From Tannerella sp. (GTDB taxonomy: Bacteria > Bacteroidota > Bacteroidia > Bacteroidales > Tannerellaceae), in the NCBI GenBank assembly GCA_031260095.1, contig JAIRKN010000194.1, forward strand, positions 1-7,629: a stretch of 7,629 nucleotides of DNA, read 5' to 3'. How positions within the stretch are numbered: the first letter of the stretch is position 1; each line of letters begins with the position of its first letter. Made by a program: the position numbers and the translations under genes. Shown here one piece after another: positions 1 to 7,292 of the stretch. The notes beneath the pieces were generated by a model, which was not told the origin of the DNA, did no database searches, and saw only the letters and a list, made by a program, of their open reading frames with translations.

Positions 1-502
1 TACCCTTGGCTAATGCTTCGACAGCTATATTCCCGTTTTCGTCTACGGTTCCCCGGGCAACCGCTTCGTCCGATGAAGAAATTGAATAATCGCCATTTCC
101 GCTATAAACCGACGTGGTACCGGTTTCACCTATAAAGAGCGACATTCCGTTTCTGTCCAGTATCAGCTCTTCCAGCCTCTTGACCTCAACTTTGACCATA
201 CTTGATTTTTTCGCCCAGTCAGTAACCATTATATCCGTCTTTCCGGGTTCAAGTCCCGTAACCAAAATAGTATTATTATTGATAGCTACAGTAGCTACTT
301 TATCGTTTGACAGCGTTAATTTATAATTGCCGTTTCCGTTTATAATATGGATACTTTCTTCGGCAGCCTGGTCCAGATCAATCATCAGATATTCTTTATC
401 TATCGTTAAATCAGAATATTGCAGAGCATCTTCATGGTTGCAACCAGTCATCATTACACCAATTAACAGGTATCCTATCAGATATATTATATTTCTTTTC
501 AT
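1..502 (-). CDS. Surface lipoprotein with bacterial Ig-like repeats (N-terminal 167 aa, cut by window edge)
   Basis: An open frame runs from an ATG at 502-500 to the left edge without a stop, giving 167 residues of a longer protein. Residues 1-20 form a signal peptide (MKRN start, hydrophobic core, MTG before the cysteine) and Cys21 is the probable lipidation site. The next residues, NHED, are acidic, as in Bacteroidetes lipoproteins sent to the cell surface. Two similar segments follow, at about 54-95 and 133-167, each with the pattern NGNY or NGDY, then a short strand, then VA, then a glycine near a turn (GLEPGKT, EALAKG). This resembles Big_2-type immunoglobulin-like repeats. The start lies 12 bases after the GH30 stop codon, so the gene is very probably in the PUL operon. 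In that position it may be a surface glycan-binding protein, but no binding residues can be named and the C-terminal part is unseen. An adhesin-like or structural role is also possible. The reading frame is secure; the function is weakly supported. Confidence 0.85.
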   Translation of the reverse strand, partial: MKRNIIYLIGYLLIGVMMTGCNHEDALQYSDLTIDKEYLMIDLDQAAEESIHIINGNGNYKLTLSNDKVATVAINNNTILVTGLEPGKTDIMVTDWAKKSSMVKVEVKRLEELILDRNGMSLFIGETGTTSVYSGNGDYSISSSDEAVARGTVDENGNIAVEALAKG

Positions 503-514
503 ATACGAATATTA

Positions 515-2053
515 TTAGATTGTAGTATTTTTCAATTTTCCTGTAATAGTAACTACGCCATATTTAGGCACGGTTACATAGCGCAGGCCATTCAAAGATG
601 GATTTAATTTTTTACGGTGCCACTTCCTGTTTTCGTCCGAAGTGTACGAAACCATATTCTGAAATTCTCTACCATCAACGTTGAGCAGGGTGGAGAACGA
701 TTTGGTTGTTGAGCTATTTACCAAAACAATTGTATAGGCGTCATCTTTCACGTAAGCAGACATTTGCAATTCTTCAGGGAAGGTGTCCTCTTCAAACGGT
801 ATTGCTTCAACATCTACGCGATAGCTTCCTTCGGGGATGTAGCGGCTAAAGTGTCCGATAGTATAATAGCGGTTAACCTTGTAATATCCTGTTCCGGGGA
901 ACACGTCCGGCTCATATTGGAGCAGGTTTTCTCCAGTAGAAGAGCAATGACGTCCTCCGGCCCACCAAAGGAAAGCATTGGTATTTGCAACGGTGAAATA
1001 TGTATTTATGGTTTTAGCCCACTTCATGGCGTCATTCCAGCTTTCATCACGTCTACTGTCGTCGCTCACTTCGGTCTGCCAAACCTGAATGCCTTTTTCT
1101 TCAAACCTTTCATAAGGGACAATACTGGCATCAGAAGTCCAATAACCATGGCCTGCAGCGATAATATTATCGTTTATTATATCTGGCTGGCTATCTAATA
1201 CGTTGTTAAGATAAGTTCTTCCGGAATTCCACCACGGATGTTCTCCCAATAGGATTTTAACGTTATTAAATCCATTTTTATCCATTGCCGGACGCAAATA
1301 ATTATGGCAGAAATTAGCCAGATTAGTATACGACCATTTACATCCTCCCCATCCGGTACCTCCGGTGATAGGCTCATTCGTTGGTGAGATAGCATAGACG
1401 TCAAAATTGATTTTCCCGGTGTAAGCCTTCATAAAATCTACCAGATAATCCGCTATTTCCTGAAATTTCGTACTGTTTACACTAGAGCCTGATTTCCATT
1501 GTGTTGGTGGAGTCCAAGTGGAGAATATGTATTTGACGCTCTTATACTTCTTTGACATGTAATCCGTCAGCCACATTTGTGCCAGTTGGTTGGTTTGGCT
1601 GCCCTGATTGTCGTTCCTCCAGACGTTAAGCAGTGCAGGATGGTTTGGAGGCATATTGTATTCACGATCCATGCCAAATTTAATTTCTTTGGTGTTAGGA
1701 TCTTCAAAATGTTCATACACCGCGCCACGACAAATATTAAAGCGTAGTCCATTATCTCCGAAAAGGTCTTCCAGTATGGTTTCACGCTGCAAATGCAGAT
1801 AGGTAACATTCGCCCAGCCTGCAAAGTTGCATCCGAATCCGTCGATTTTCTGATGTGTATGTTCTTCTCCCAACAGAAGTTTTATCGTAGCCTTTGTTGT
1901 GGGTTCAACGGAAATGCCGTCGTCTTCGTCCGTATCTTCCACCGGATCGGGTATGTTCACGTCGTTGTGACTCAAACTCGCGTCATCGCAGGAATAGGTT
2001 CCGAGGATACCGAATATTGCAATGAGTATTGTATATAATTTTCTCTTGTACAT
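515..2053 (-). CDS. Glycoside hydrolase family 30 (GH30) surface lipoprotein
   Basis: This 512-residue protein is a probable retaining endo- or exo-glycosidase of family GH30 (clan GH-A), anchored to the outer membrane. Residues 1-21 are a signal peptide and Cys22 is the lipid site, followed by DD. A linker at about 31-50 is very acidic (9 Asp/Glu in 20). The catalytic barrel begins near residue 60 with KIDGFG, the usual GH30 opening. The AISPTNEP motif puts the acid/base at Glu227 and WQTEVS puts the nucleophile at Glu328, about 100 residues apart as expected for the fold. The barrel continues through FLWWAGGR and the HFSRYI segment (about 361-406). The rest (about 410-508) looks like the C-terminal beta-sandwich found in GH30. 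The NEP context and the WWAGGR/HFSRYI region recall, from memory, bacterial GH30 xylanases (XynC type) more than glucosylceramidases; the subfamily and substrate remain unassigned. The gene starts 24 bases after the susD stop and is followed 12 bases later by the next lipoprotein. The family call is firm; the substrate is not. Confidence 0.93.
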   Translation of the reverse strand: MYKRKLYTILIAIFGILGTYSCDDASLSHNDVNIPDPVEDTDEDDGISVEPTTKATIKLLLGEEHTHQKIDGFGCNFAGWANVTYLHLQRETILEDLFGDNGLRFNICRGAVYEHFEDPNTKEIKFGMDREYNMPPNHPALLNVWRNDNQGSQTNQLAQMWLTDYMSKKYKSVKYIFSTWTPPTQWKSGSSVNSTKFQEIADYLVDFMKAYTGKINFDVYAISPTNEPITGGTGWGGCKWSYTNLANFCHNYLRPAMDKNGFNNVKILLGEHPWWNSGRTYLNNVLDSQPDIINDNIIAAGHGYWTSDASIVPYERFEEKGIQVWQTEVSDDSRRDESWNDAMKWAKTINTYFTVANTNAFLWWAGGRHCSSTGENLLQYEPDVFPGTGYYKVNRYYTIGHFSRYIPEGSYRVDVEAIPFEEDTFPEELQMSAYVKDDAYTIVLVNSSTTKSFSTLLNVDGREFQNMVSYTSDENRKWHRKKLNPSLNGLRYVTVPKYGVVTITGKLKNTTI

Positions 2054-2077
2054 AGTTTTTATTTGTTTAAGATTGTT

Positions 2078-3700
2078 TTAGTTCCATAATGGGTTTTGTA
2101 CCATTCCTTTATTATCTCTCAACTCGCCGGCAGGGATTGGATAGTACAGATGCTTTTCCTGAAAATTGTTAGCGCCTTGCTTTTCATTAGCCTTGAATAT
2201 CTGCTGTATCGAAGATGCAGGATACCATCGTTTCAGGTCGTCAAAGCGGTGTCCTTCGCCGAAAAATTCTAATAAATTTTGGCGCTCAATTTCGTCCATC
2301 AACTGGTCTTGCGTAAAGGTTTTGGCGACTAAGCCTGCACGCCGGCGGATCTGTCCCAGCGCATAGTTTGCCCCGTCCACATCGTTCGTTTTTGCGCAAG
2401 CCTCAGCATAAAGCAGCAGCACTTCCGCAAAGCGCAATATCCTGACATTGTTTGATTTTCCTTCGATGTTATACATGTTATCGGCGCTTTCGTTATCTAC
2501 ATAATAAGCGGTATATTTTTTTAATAAGAATTTGCCCGCTGTACCATTCACATTGTATACCGGCGCTCCGCCTGCCATCTTTTGTGTGTTTCCATTCCAA
2601 AGATCATTCATCGAATGTTTATTACCATACCATTTCTCGTTAGGCACGTTGTCCCCATACACCTGCGGATCGAAGAAGAAACAGGAATACATGCGTTTAT
2701 CGAATTTAGAATCGGAGCCCGAAGGTCTTTCTTCTTTTACAAACTGGCCTACAACGTAAGCAGACGGCATCAGCTTGGCCCATCCGTTAGATGCAACAGG
2801 GCCGATGAACTGCGGAATGGAGCTGCCCATATTGACTCCATCTTCATTGCCCCATGAACCGTTTCCATCCGGACCGTATTGGAGTTCAAACAATGATTCC
2901 TTATTATTCTCATATTTGTTTGTGAAATTGTCGGCATAATTCTCCATCAATTCATAAGTATAGGGAGCGCTCAACAGGAGTTGTAACTGTTCTTTGGCTT
3001 CTGTATATTTATGTTGTGCGGCGTATGCTTTTCCCAGCATGGCAATTGCTGTTCCCTTTTCTATACGTCCTTTTTCGTCCGCAGGACGGGTAACAGGAAG
3101 TTTTCCGGCAATAGCCGCTTTGAAATCATTTTCTATCTGAGCCCAGAGATTTTCCAGGGATTCCGGTCCTTTCTCCTGTGTGTCTTCATTCGAAGGCAGC
3201 ACGCGCAAAGGGACGTTGCCATAGTTGGTTACCAGCAAATAGTACTGGTAGGCCCTGAGGCAGTAAGCCTCGCTTTTAATCATAGACCGGTCGTCATCAC
3301 TTATCCCCGCAGCCGGAATTTTGTCGATGTTTGCCAGCAAAACATTGGCACGCTGGACGCCGGTGAAAAGATAGTGGAAAGGGTCGCGGCCGGTAGATGG
3401 CGAATTTTGAAAAGTCGCTACATTCCACATTGCGATCTCTTCCCCTACTATCGTGAAAATATCATCGCCCCGGCTATTGAGATTAAGCCATCCGTCAAAA
3501 GCGCCGTAATAACCATCCATTTGGAATTTGATCGGCGAATAGGTTGCTGCCAGTGCATTTAATGCATCTGTTTTATTTTTCCAGAAGTTATCTTCCGTAA
3601 AATTGTTATTGTCTTTCAGGTCTAAAAAATCATCCTCATTGCACGCTGTCGAAAGCAGGAGCGACAGGCATATATATGTTAACCATTTATTTCTTTTCAT
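2078..3700 (-). CDS. susD-like: SusD/RagB-family glycan-binding outer-membrane lipoprotein
   Basis: This 540-residue protein is the extracellular lid and glycan-binding partner of the SusC-type transporter encoded just upstream. A signal peptide ends in LSTA before Cys20, and the acidic NEDD that follows fits surface export in Bacteroidetes. The N-terminal SusD domain (about 22-200) contains the family's FLDL and NFTEDNFWKN segments and the R-A-N-V-L-L helix near 117-122. TPR-like helices include KGTAIAMLGKAYAAQHKYTEA (about 215-236). The C-terminal RagB/SusD signature is clear: RFAEVLLLYAEACAKTND (about 423-440), IRRRAGL (451-457), ERQNLLEFFGEGHRFDDLKRW (about 472-492), and the ending YYPIPAGEL...QNPLW. 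Length is normal for the family. It starts 21 bases after the susC stop, the usual pairing. SusD proteins bind specific glycans, but the binding residues vary too much for the ligand to be read from sequence. Confidence 0.97.
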   Translation of the reverse strand: MKRNKWLTYICLSLLLSTACNEDDFLDLKDNNNFTEDNFWKNKTDALNALAATYSPIKFQMDGYYGAFDGWLNLNSRGDDIFTIVGEEIAMWNVATFQNSPSTGRDPFHYLFTGVQRANVLLANIDKIPAAGISDDDRSMIKSEAYCLRAYQYYLLVTNYGNVPLRVLPSNEDTQEKGPESLENLWAQIENDFKAAIAGKLPVTRPADEKGRIEKGTAIAMLGKAYAAQHKYTEAKEQLQLLLSAPYTYELMENYADNFTNKYENNKESLFELQYGPDGNGSWGNEDGVNMGSSIPQFIGPVASNGWAKLMPSAYVVGQFVKEERPSGSDSKFDKRMYSCFFFDPQVYGDNVPNEKWYGNKHSMNDLWNGNTQKMAGGAPVYNVNGTAGKFLLKKYTAYYVDNESADNMYNIEGKSNNVRILRFAEVLLLYAEACAKTNDVDGANYALGQIRRRAGLVAKTFTQDQLMDEIERQNLLEFFGEGHRFDDLKRWYPASSIQQIFKANEKQGANNFQEKHLYYPIPAGELRDNKGMVQNPLWN

Positions 3701-3721
3701 ACATCTTATATTTTATGCGTG

Positions 3722-6700
3722 TTATAAACTTACTTGAATGCCAAACAAAATAGTTCGTTGCTGTGGATAGCGTCCCTGGTCAATTCCCCGGGAAAAAGTT
3801 TTGTATCCGGTTTCCACTTCGGCGCTCTCACCCAGATCGGGCGTATAGCCTGCGTATTTTGTCAATGTAAACAGATTTTCCATAGAGGTATAAACCCGTA
3901 CATTCTGCAGTTTTATCAACTTCACCCACTTTTCCGGCAAGGTATAACCGATATCTAAAGTTTTTAGCCGCAAATAGGAGCCATCTTCCATCCACCGGTC
4001 GGTATAAGCCCATTTGTTGTCGGCTCCATCTTCTTTCGAAAAACGTGGCATATCTGTATTCTGGTTATCCCGTCGCCATGAATTAGCCATCCTGGTACTG
4101 CGGTTTCCGCTGTAGTTGCCCGATTCGAGTACGTAGCGCGGATAGTTATATATTTGGTTGCCTGTCATGCCGTCGAAAAAGAGGTTAAAATCTATCCCTT
4201 TCCAGTCGCCGCCAATACGCAGCCCAAATGTCATATCCGGGAAAGGATCGCCAACGTTGTGCTGGTCATCGGTGTTGATTACGCCATCGCCATTGTAATC
4301 CTTATAGCGGATATCGCCCACTTGTGCGCCGGGTTGAATTAACTTTCCGTTTTTGTCCCGATAGTTGTCGATTTCCTCCTGGCTGCGGAAGAGCCCGTCG
4401 GTTTCGATGAGATTGAAGTACCCCATCGGATGCCCTTGCCGGAACATGTTAATGCCCTGTCCCCCGGCTGCGTGAGCCGTATATCCGGGAATCATCAGGT
4501 TTTCACCGTAGAGCGTAATTTTTGTTACTTCGTTCTTTCCGGTAGAGATGTTTCCGCCCACGTAATAGTTAAACGCTTTACCGATTGTCCCGCGGTGATT
4601 GATCGCAAATTCCATACCGGTGTTACGTACCTGTCCCGCATTCTGGGTAGAAGTTCCGTTAATACCGATCGAAGCGGCCGGAGGTACAGGAAGTAATACG
4701 TCATTTGTGTTTTTTATGTACATATCGGCAGTGAATGTCAGGGCGCCATTCCACAAACTTATATCGAGCCCGGCATTGTATGTTTCGGTATTTTCCCAGG
4801 TCAGGTTGGCCGGCGATACCGCGTTTACGTAGGGTAATTGCCCAAACCAAAGACTGCCACCCTGCTGATAGTTCATTCCGCCCGATACGATTCCTAATGT
4901 AGGATAATAACCATGAATTTCCTGATTACCCAGCTTTCCATAACTCAAACGTAATTTTAATTGATCAAAACTGCTGTGTAGCGCCTGAAAGAAATCCTCC
5001 TGATGTATATTCCACCCCAGGGATACGGAAGGGAAATAACCGAACTGATTTCCTCTCCTGAAACGTGAGGAGCCGTCGCGACGAATAGACGCGGAAACGA
5101 GATACCGGTTATCGTATGAATACATCACGCGGCCGAATTGTGAAATCAACGCTAATTCATTAATATAGCTATATGCACGCATCGAGGATACATTTCCGGT
5201 CATTGAGCTTATATATGCAGGTAAATCAGTGTTAGAACCGTTCATGCCCCATAGTTTATCCTTTTGTGCCGAATAACCGGCCAGCGCCGAAAGAGAATGT
5301 TGCCCGAATGTACGCTCATAAGTGAGTGTGTTTTCCAATACCCAGGATTGAAGATTTGATACGGATTCACTCAAATCCGGGGTTTCATTCTGTCCGTATG
5401 AGCCTAAATCATAAGCATTGGTATAGAAGCGTTCTTTCCCGAAATTACGGCGGATACCCAGATTGAACTTATATTTCAGCCCTTTAATAATTTCAATTTG
5501 CAAATATGCATTCAGGAAGAGATTTGTATGCTCTGTCTGGCGGTCGAATAAAAGAGTTTCGGCAAACGGATTCGGCAGATTTATATCTTTGGAGGTGCCG
5601 TAGCCACTTGAATTTGTGGGGTCAAACACAGGTATGACAGAAGGATACTGAAGAATTCCGAATATCGTATTTTCATGGAGGAATCCATGCCCTTTTGCCA
5701 TTTGTACGATCATTGTTTCTCCTATTGTCAGCCGGTTATCCAGGAGGGAAAAGTCGTTTTTCAGGCGGATATTATACGACTCGTGACCGGTATTCTTTAA
5801 GACCCCTTCTTTGTTGAGATAACCTACTGAGGCATTATATGTACTCGTTTTAGAGCCTCCGGCAAGATTAATATTTGCCTTATACATCATGGCGGTATTA
5901 TACATTACATCTTGCCAGTCTGTACCTTTGCCGGTAAAAAGAGCACCACCTCCTTCGCTTCCGTAACCGTCGGCGGCCAAATTATAGTAACGGGCAAAAC
6001 GGCTGTACGCTTCACCTGTAAATACATTAAGTGTCTTGGTTATTCGACAGAATCCGGCAAAGGCATTCAGCTCTAATTTCAAAGGGGTGTCTTTACTTCC
6101 GCTTTTAGTGGTTATGAGTACGACCCCGCCCGCTGCGCGTAAGCCGTAGATTGCAGCCGAAGCCGCGTCTTTCAAGACTTCGATTGATGCGATATCGCTG
6201 GGATCTACCATGCCGATGTCGCCAATAGCGCCGTCGATAACATAAAGCGGTTCGTTGTTGAATAAAGAATTAATACCGCGTATATTGATGGTCATACTTC
6301 CGTTTGGATCTCCGCTGGAACTTGATACCGATACTCCGGGTATCTTGCCTTGCAGCGCCGTGGCTGCATTTGCTGCCACCTGACCATTCAGCTCCTTCGC
6401 GCCTAACGAACTTACGGCTCCCGACAGATGGCTCTTTTTAACTGTTCCGTAGCCAATGACTACGACTTGATCCAGCAAGATGTTGTCATTTTCCATGACA
6501 ACGTCTATCGTACTGCCGCTGATGATTTTTTCAACCGGTTTCATCCCCACAGCCGAGAATATGAGCGTGTTTCCCATCTCCGCTTTAATGGAATATTTTC
6601 CATTTTCATCACTGGCCGTGCCGGTAGTTCCGCCCCTTATCCGGATTGTAACTCCCGGTAAAGGCTCATTCGTTGAGGCTTCAATTATGGTTCCGGATAC

Positions 6701-6790
6701 CATTAATGAATTTTGGGCCACTAACGAGACCGAGATTAAACAAAAAAATAAAAGTAAACCACAACTTTTTTTCGCACATAAATCTTTCAT
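3722..6790 (-). CDS. susC-like: SusC/RagA-family TonB-dependent outer-membrane glycan transporter
   Basis: This 1022-residue outer-membrane barrel imports oligosaccharides with energy from TonB/ExbBD. I take the ATG at 6790-6788 as the start because it gives a clean signal peptide (MKDLCAKKS, hydrophobic core, ending SLVAQ at about residue 26). The frame stays open to a TTG at 6826, but that would add 12 residues before the signal sequence. A carboxypeptidase-regulatory-like beta-sandwich domain occupies about 28-100 (VSGTI...PLPGVTIRI...GTASDENGKYSI). A TonB-box-like DQVVVIGYGT is at 107-116 and the plug at about 118-233 (LQGKIPGVSV, INIRGINS, PLYVIDG, IEVLKDAASAAIYG, GVVLITTKSG). The barrel fills the rest and ends GRYPQQRTILFGIQVSL. 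A calcium-site-like loop, DYNGDGVINTDD, is at about 831-842, as is common in this family. No STN domain precedes the carboxypeptidase-like domain, which argues against control through an anti-sigma factor. It is the first gene of the PUL operon, 157 bases after the XRE gene. Confidence 0.97.
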   Translation of the reverse strand: MKDLCAKKSCGLLLFFCLISVSLVAQNSLMVSGTIIEASTNEPLPGVTIRIRGGTTGTASDENGKYSIKAEMGNTLIFSAVGMKPVEKIISGSTIDVVMENDNILLDQVVVIGYGTVKKSHLSGAVSSLGAKELNGQVAANAATALQGKIPGVSVSSSSGDPNGSMTINIRGINSLFNNEPLYVIDGAIGDIGMVDPSDIASIEVLKDAASAAIYGLRAAGGVVLITTKSGSKDTPLKLELNAFAGFCRITKTLNVFTGEAYSRFARYYNLAADGYGSEGGGALFTGKGTDWQDVMYNTAMMYKANINLAGGSKTSTYNASVGYLNKEGVLKNTGHESYNIRLKNDFSLLDNRLTIGETMIVQMAKGHGFLHENTIFGILQYPSVIPVFDPTNSSGYGTSKDINLPNPFAETLLFDRQTEHTNLFLNAYLQIEIIKGLKYKFNLGIRRNFGKERFYTNAYDLGSYGQNETPDLSESVSNLQSWVLENTLTYERTFGQHSLSALAGYSAQKDKLWGMNGSNTDLPAYISSMTGNVSSMRAYSYINELALISQFGRVMYSYDNRYLVSASIRRDGSSRFRRGNQFGYFPSVSLGWNIHQEDFFQALHSSFDQLKLRLSYGKLGNQEIHGYYPTLGIVSGGMNYQQGGSLWFGQLPYVNAVSPANLTWENTETYNAGLDISLWNGALTFTADMYIKNTNDVLLPVPPAASIGINGTSTQNAGQVRNTGMEFAINHRGTIGKAFNYYVGGNISTGKNEVTKITLYGENLMIPGYTAHAAGGQGINMFRQGHPMGYFNLIETDGLFRSQEEIDNYRDKNGKLIQPGAQVGDIRYKDYNGDGVINTDDQHNVGDPFPDMTFGLRIGGDWKGIDFNLFFDGMTGNQIYNYPRYVLESGNYSGNRSTRMANSWRRDNQNTDMPRFSKEDGADNKWAYTDRWMEDGSYLRLKTLDIGYTLPEKWVKLIKLQNVRVYTSMENLFTLTKYAGYTPDLGESAEVETGYKTFSRGIDQGRYPQQRTILFGIQVSL

Positions 6791-6833
6791 ATCATCAATT
6801 TTAATTAGGTTAAGAATCTCGTCCAAGAAAGAA

Positions 6834-6866
6834 CTTTACACAAATTTTACATAAACTTTACATAAA
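6834..6866. repeat. Three tandem 11-bp repeats upstream of susC (possible operator)
   Basis: On the plus strand three contiguous 11-base units read CTTTACACAAA (6834-6844), TTTTACATAAA (6845-6855) and CTTTACATAAA (6856-6866). The core TTTACATAAA is itself a short dyad, TTTA-CA-TAAA. The first unit differs from the other two at one core base. The spacing is about one DNA helical turn, so a protein could bind the same face three times. The block lies 44-76 bases upstream of the susC ATG, in or next to the expected promoter. The repeats are directly visible; the operator role is inferred, and AT-rich sequence can form such repeats by chance. Confidence 0.5.
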
Positions 6867-6893
6867 ACCTTAAATATTTAACTTTAAGGCAAA
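6841..6893 (-). promoter_or_regulatory. Candidate promoter region of the PUL operon
   Basis: The Bacteroidetes consensus is TTTG near -33 and TAnnTTTG near -7, 19-21 bases apart. On the minus strand TTTG lies at 6893-6890, followed 17 bases later by TAAGGTTT (6872-6865), an imperfect -7 box. A second possible -7 box is TAAAATTTG (6849-6841), which has one base too many and lacks a good -33 partner. Neither matches well, as expected for a promoter that needs an activator. The region is the right place; the exact boxes are uncertain. Confidence 0.25.
6868..6889. promoter_or_regulatory. Inverted repeat upstream of susC (possible regulator site)
   Basis: CCTTAAA (6868-6874) and TTTAAGG (6883-6889) form a perfect 7-bp inverted repeat with an 8-base spacer. 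A 12-bp perfect palindrome, TTAAATATTTAA (6870-6881), overlaps the left arm. The element directly adjoins the three 11-bp repeats and lies 78-99 bases before the susC start codon. Position and symmetry suit a dimeric DNA-binding protein. A transcriptional terminator is unlikely because the stem is almost all A/T and no T-run follows in the minus direction. Confidence 0.4.
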
Positions 6894-6947
6894 GCTACGT
6901 TTACAATGGATAAGAAAAGAATGTTGCGCGTGATATTTTCAGATGGT

Positions 6948-7262
6948 TTACGTGATATATTTCGACAGCCGGATAAATTCCTCAGGGAGGTCGAGGTTTT
7001 GAAGCTGTGAGCGGTCAATTTCCACGCCTACGATTATGGTGTCATCTTTCGGCTTGGGACGATTGATGTAAATTTCTTCCACAAAATTATAATCCAGCAC
7101 TTTGGAAATGTTAAACAACAACTCAATGTCGATGCTCTTTTGTTCGAATAAAAGATAGATGGTAGATCGATGAACGTTTATCCGACGGGCAAATTCGGCT
7201 TTGCTCATCTTCTTTTCTTTAAATTTTTCTTTTATCAGTTTTCCAATGTGAATATTTTTCAT
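6948..7262 (-). CDS. Small XRE-family helix-turn-helix protein
   Basis: This 104-residue protein is a likely DNA-binding regulator. The ATG at 7262-7260 gives MKNIHIGKLIKEKFKEKK, the usual opening of small Bacteroidetes HTH proteins. An in-frame ATG at 7298 would add MLLLFYTLNPYH, which looks untypical, and would place the start inside a predicted stem. The HTH_3-type fold spans about residues 6-62: a first basic helix, MSKAEFARRINV (19-30) as the positioning helix, and HRSTIYLLFEQKS (31-43) as the turn and recognition helix, followed by IDIELLFNISKVLDYNF. Residues 66-104 form a short tail with no recognised domain. The gene lies 157 bases upstream of susC on the same strand. It may control the PUL or itself, but nothing in the sequence proves the target. 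It could equally be a stand-alone housekeeping or mobile-element-derived regulator. Confidence 0.85.
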   Translation of the reverse strand: MKNIHIGKLIKEKFKEKKMSKAEFARRINVHRSTIYLLFEQKSIDIELLFNISKVLDYNFVEEIYINRPKPKDDTIIVGVEIDRSQLQNLDLPEEFIRLSKYIT

Positions 7263-7292
7263 GTGATATGGGTTTAAGGTATAAAAAAGTAA

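Larger units (their letters stand above)
1..6790 (-). other. Polysaccharide utilization locus (SusC-SusD-GH30-Ig lipoprotein), probable single operon
   Basis: Four minus-strand genes follow each other with gaps of 21, 24 and 12 bases and no terminator-like hairpin between them. Paired SusC/SusD with a surface glycosidase is the defining layout of a Bacteroidetes PUL. The operon continues beyond the left edge, where further hydrolases for finishing the oligosaccharides in the periplasm would be expected. None of those is visible here, so substrate assignment rests on GH30 alone. Confidence 0.85.

Noticed and set aside
114..518. Two short plus-strand open frames near the left edge
   Set aside because: Both are antisense to the lipoprotein frame that starts at 502, which has a signal peptide, a lipobox and Ig-like repeats.
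764..1198. 144-residue plus-strand open frame
   Set aside because: It is antisense to the GH30 gene, with no start context or family resemblance; it follows from codon bias on the other strand.
3011..3562. 183-residue plus-strand open frame
   Set aside because: It lies entirely antisense to the SusD gene, whose protein is unmistakable, and its translation has no recognisable domain or signal.
6791..6826. Upstream TTG start for the SusC protein (12 extra residues)
   Set aside because: The codon at 6826-6824 is TTG, and the extension puts an acidic, non-signal segment before a good signal peptide. The ATG at 6790 gives a standard N-terminus.
6480..6854. 124-residue plus-strand open frame reaching into the susC control region
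   Set aside because: Most of it mirrors the 5' end of susC, and its end crosses the repeats; nothing in it resembles a protein family.
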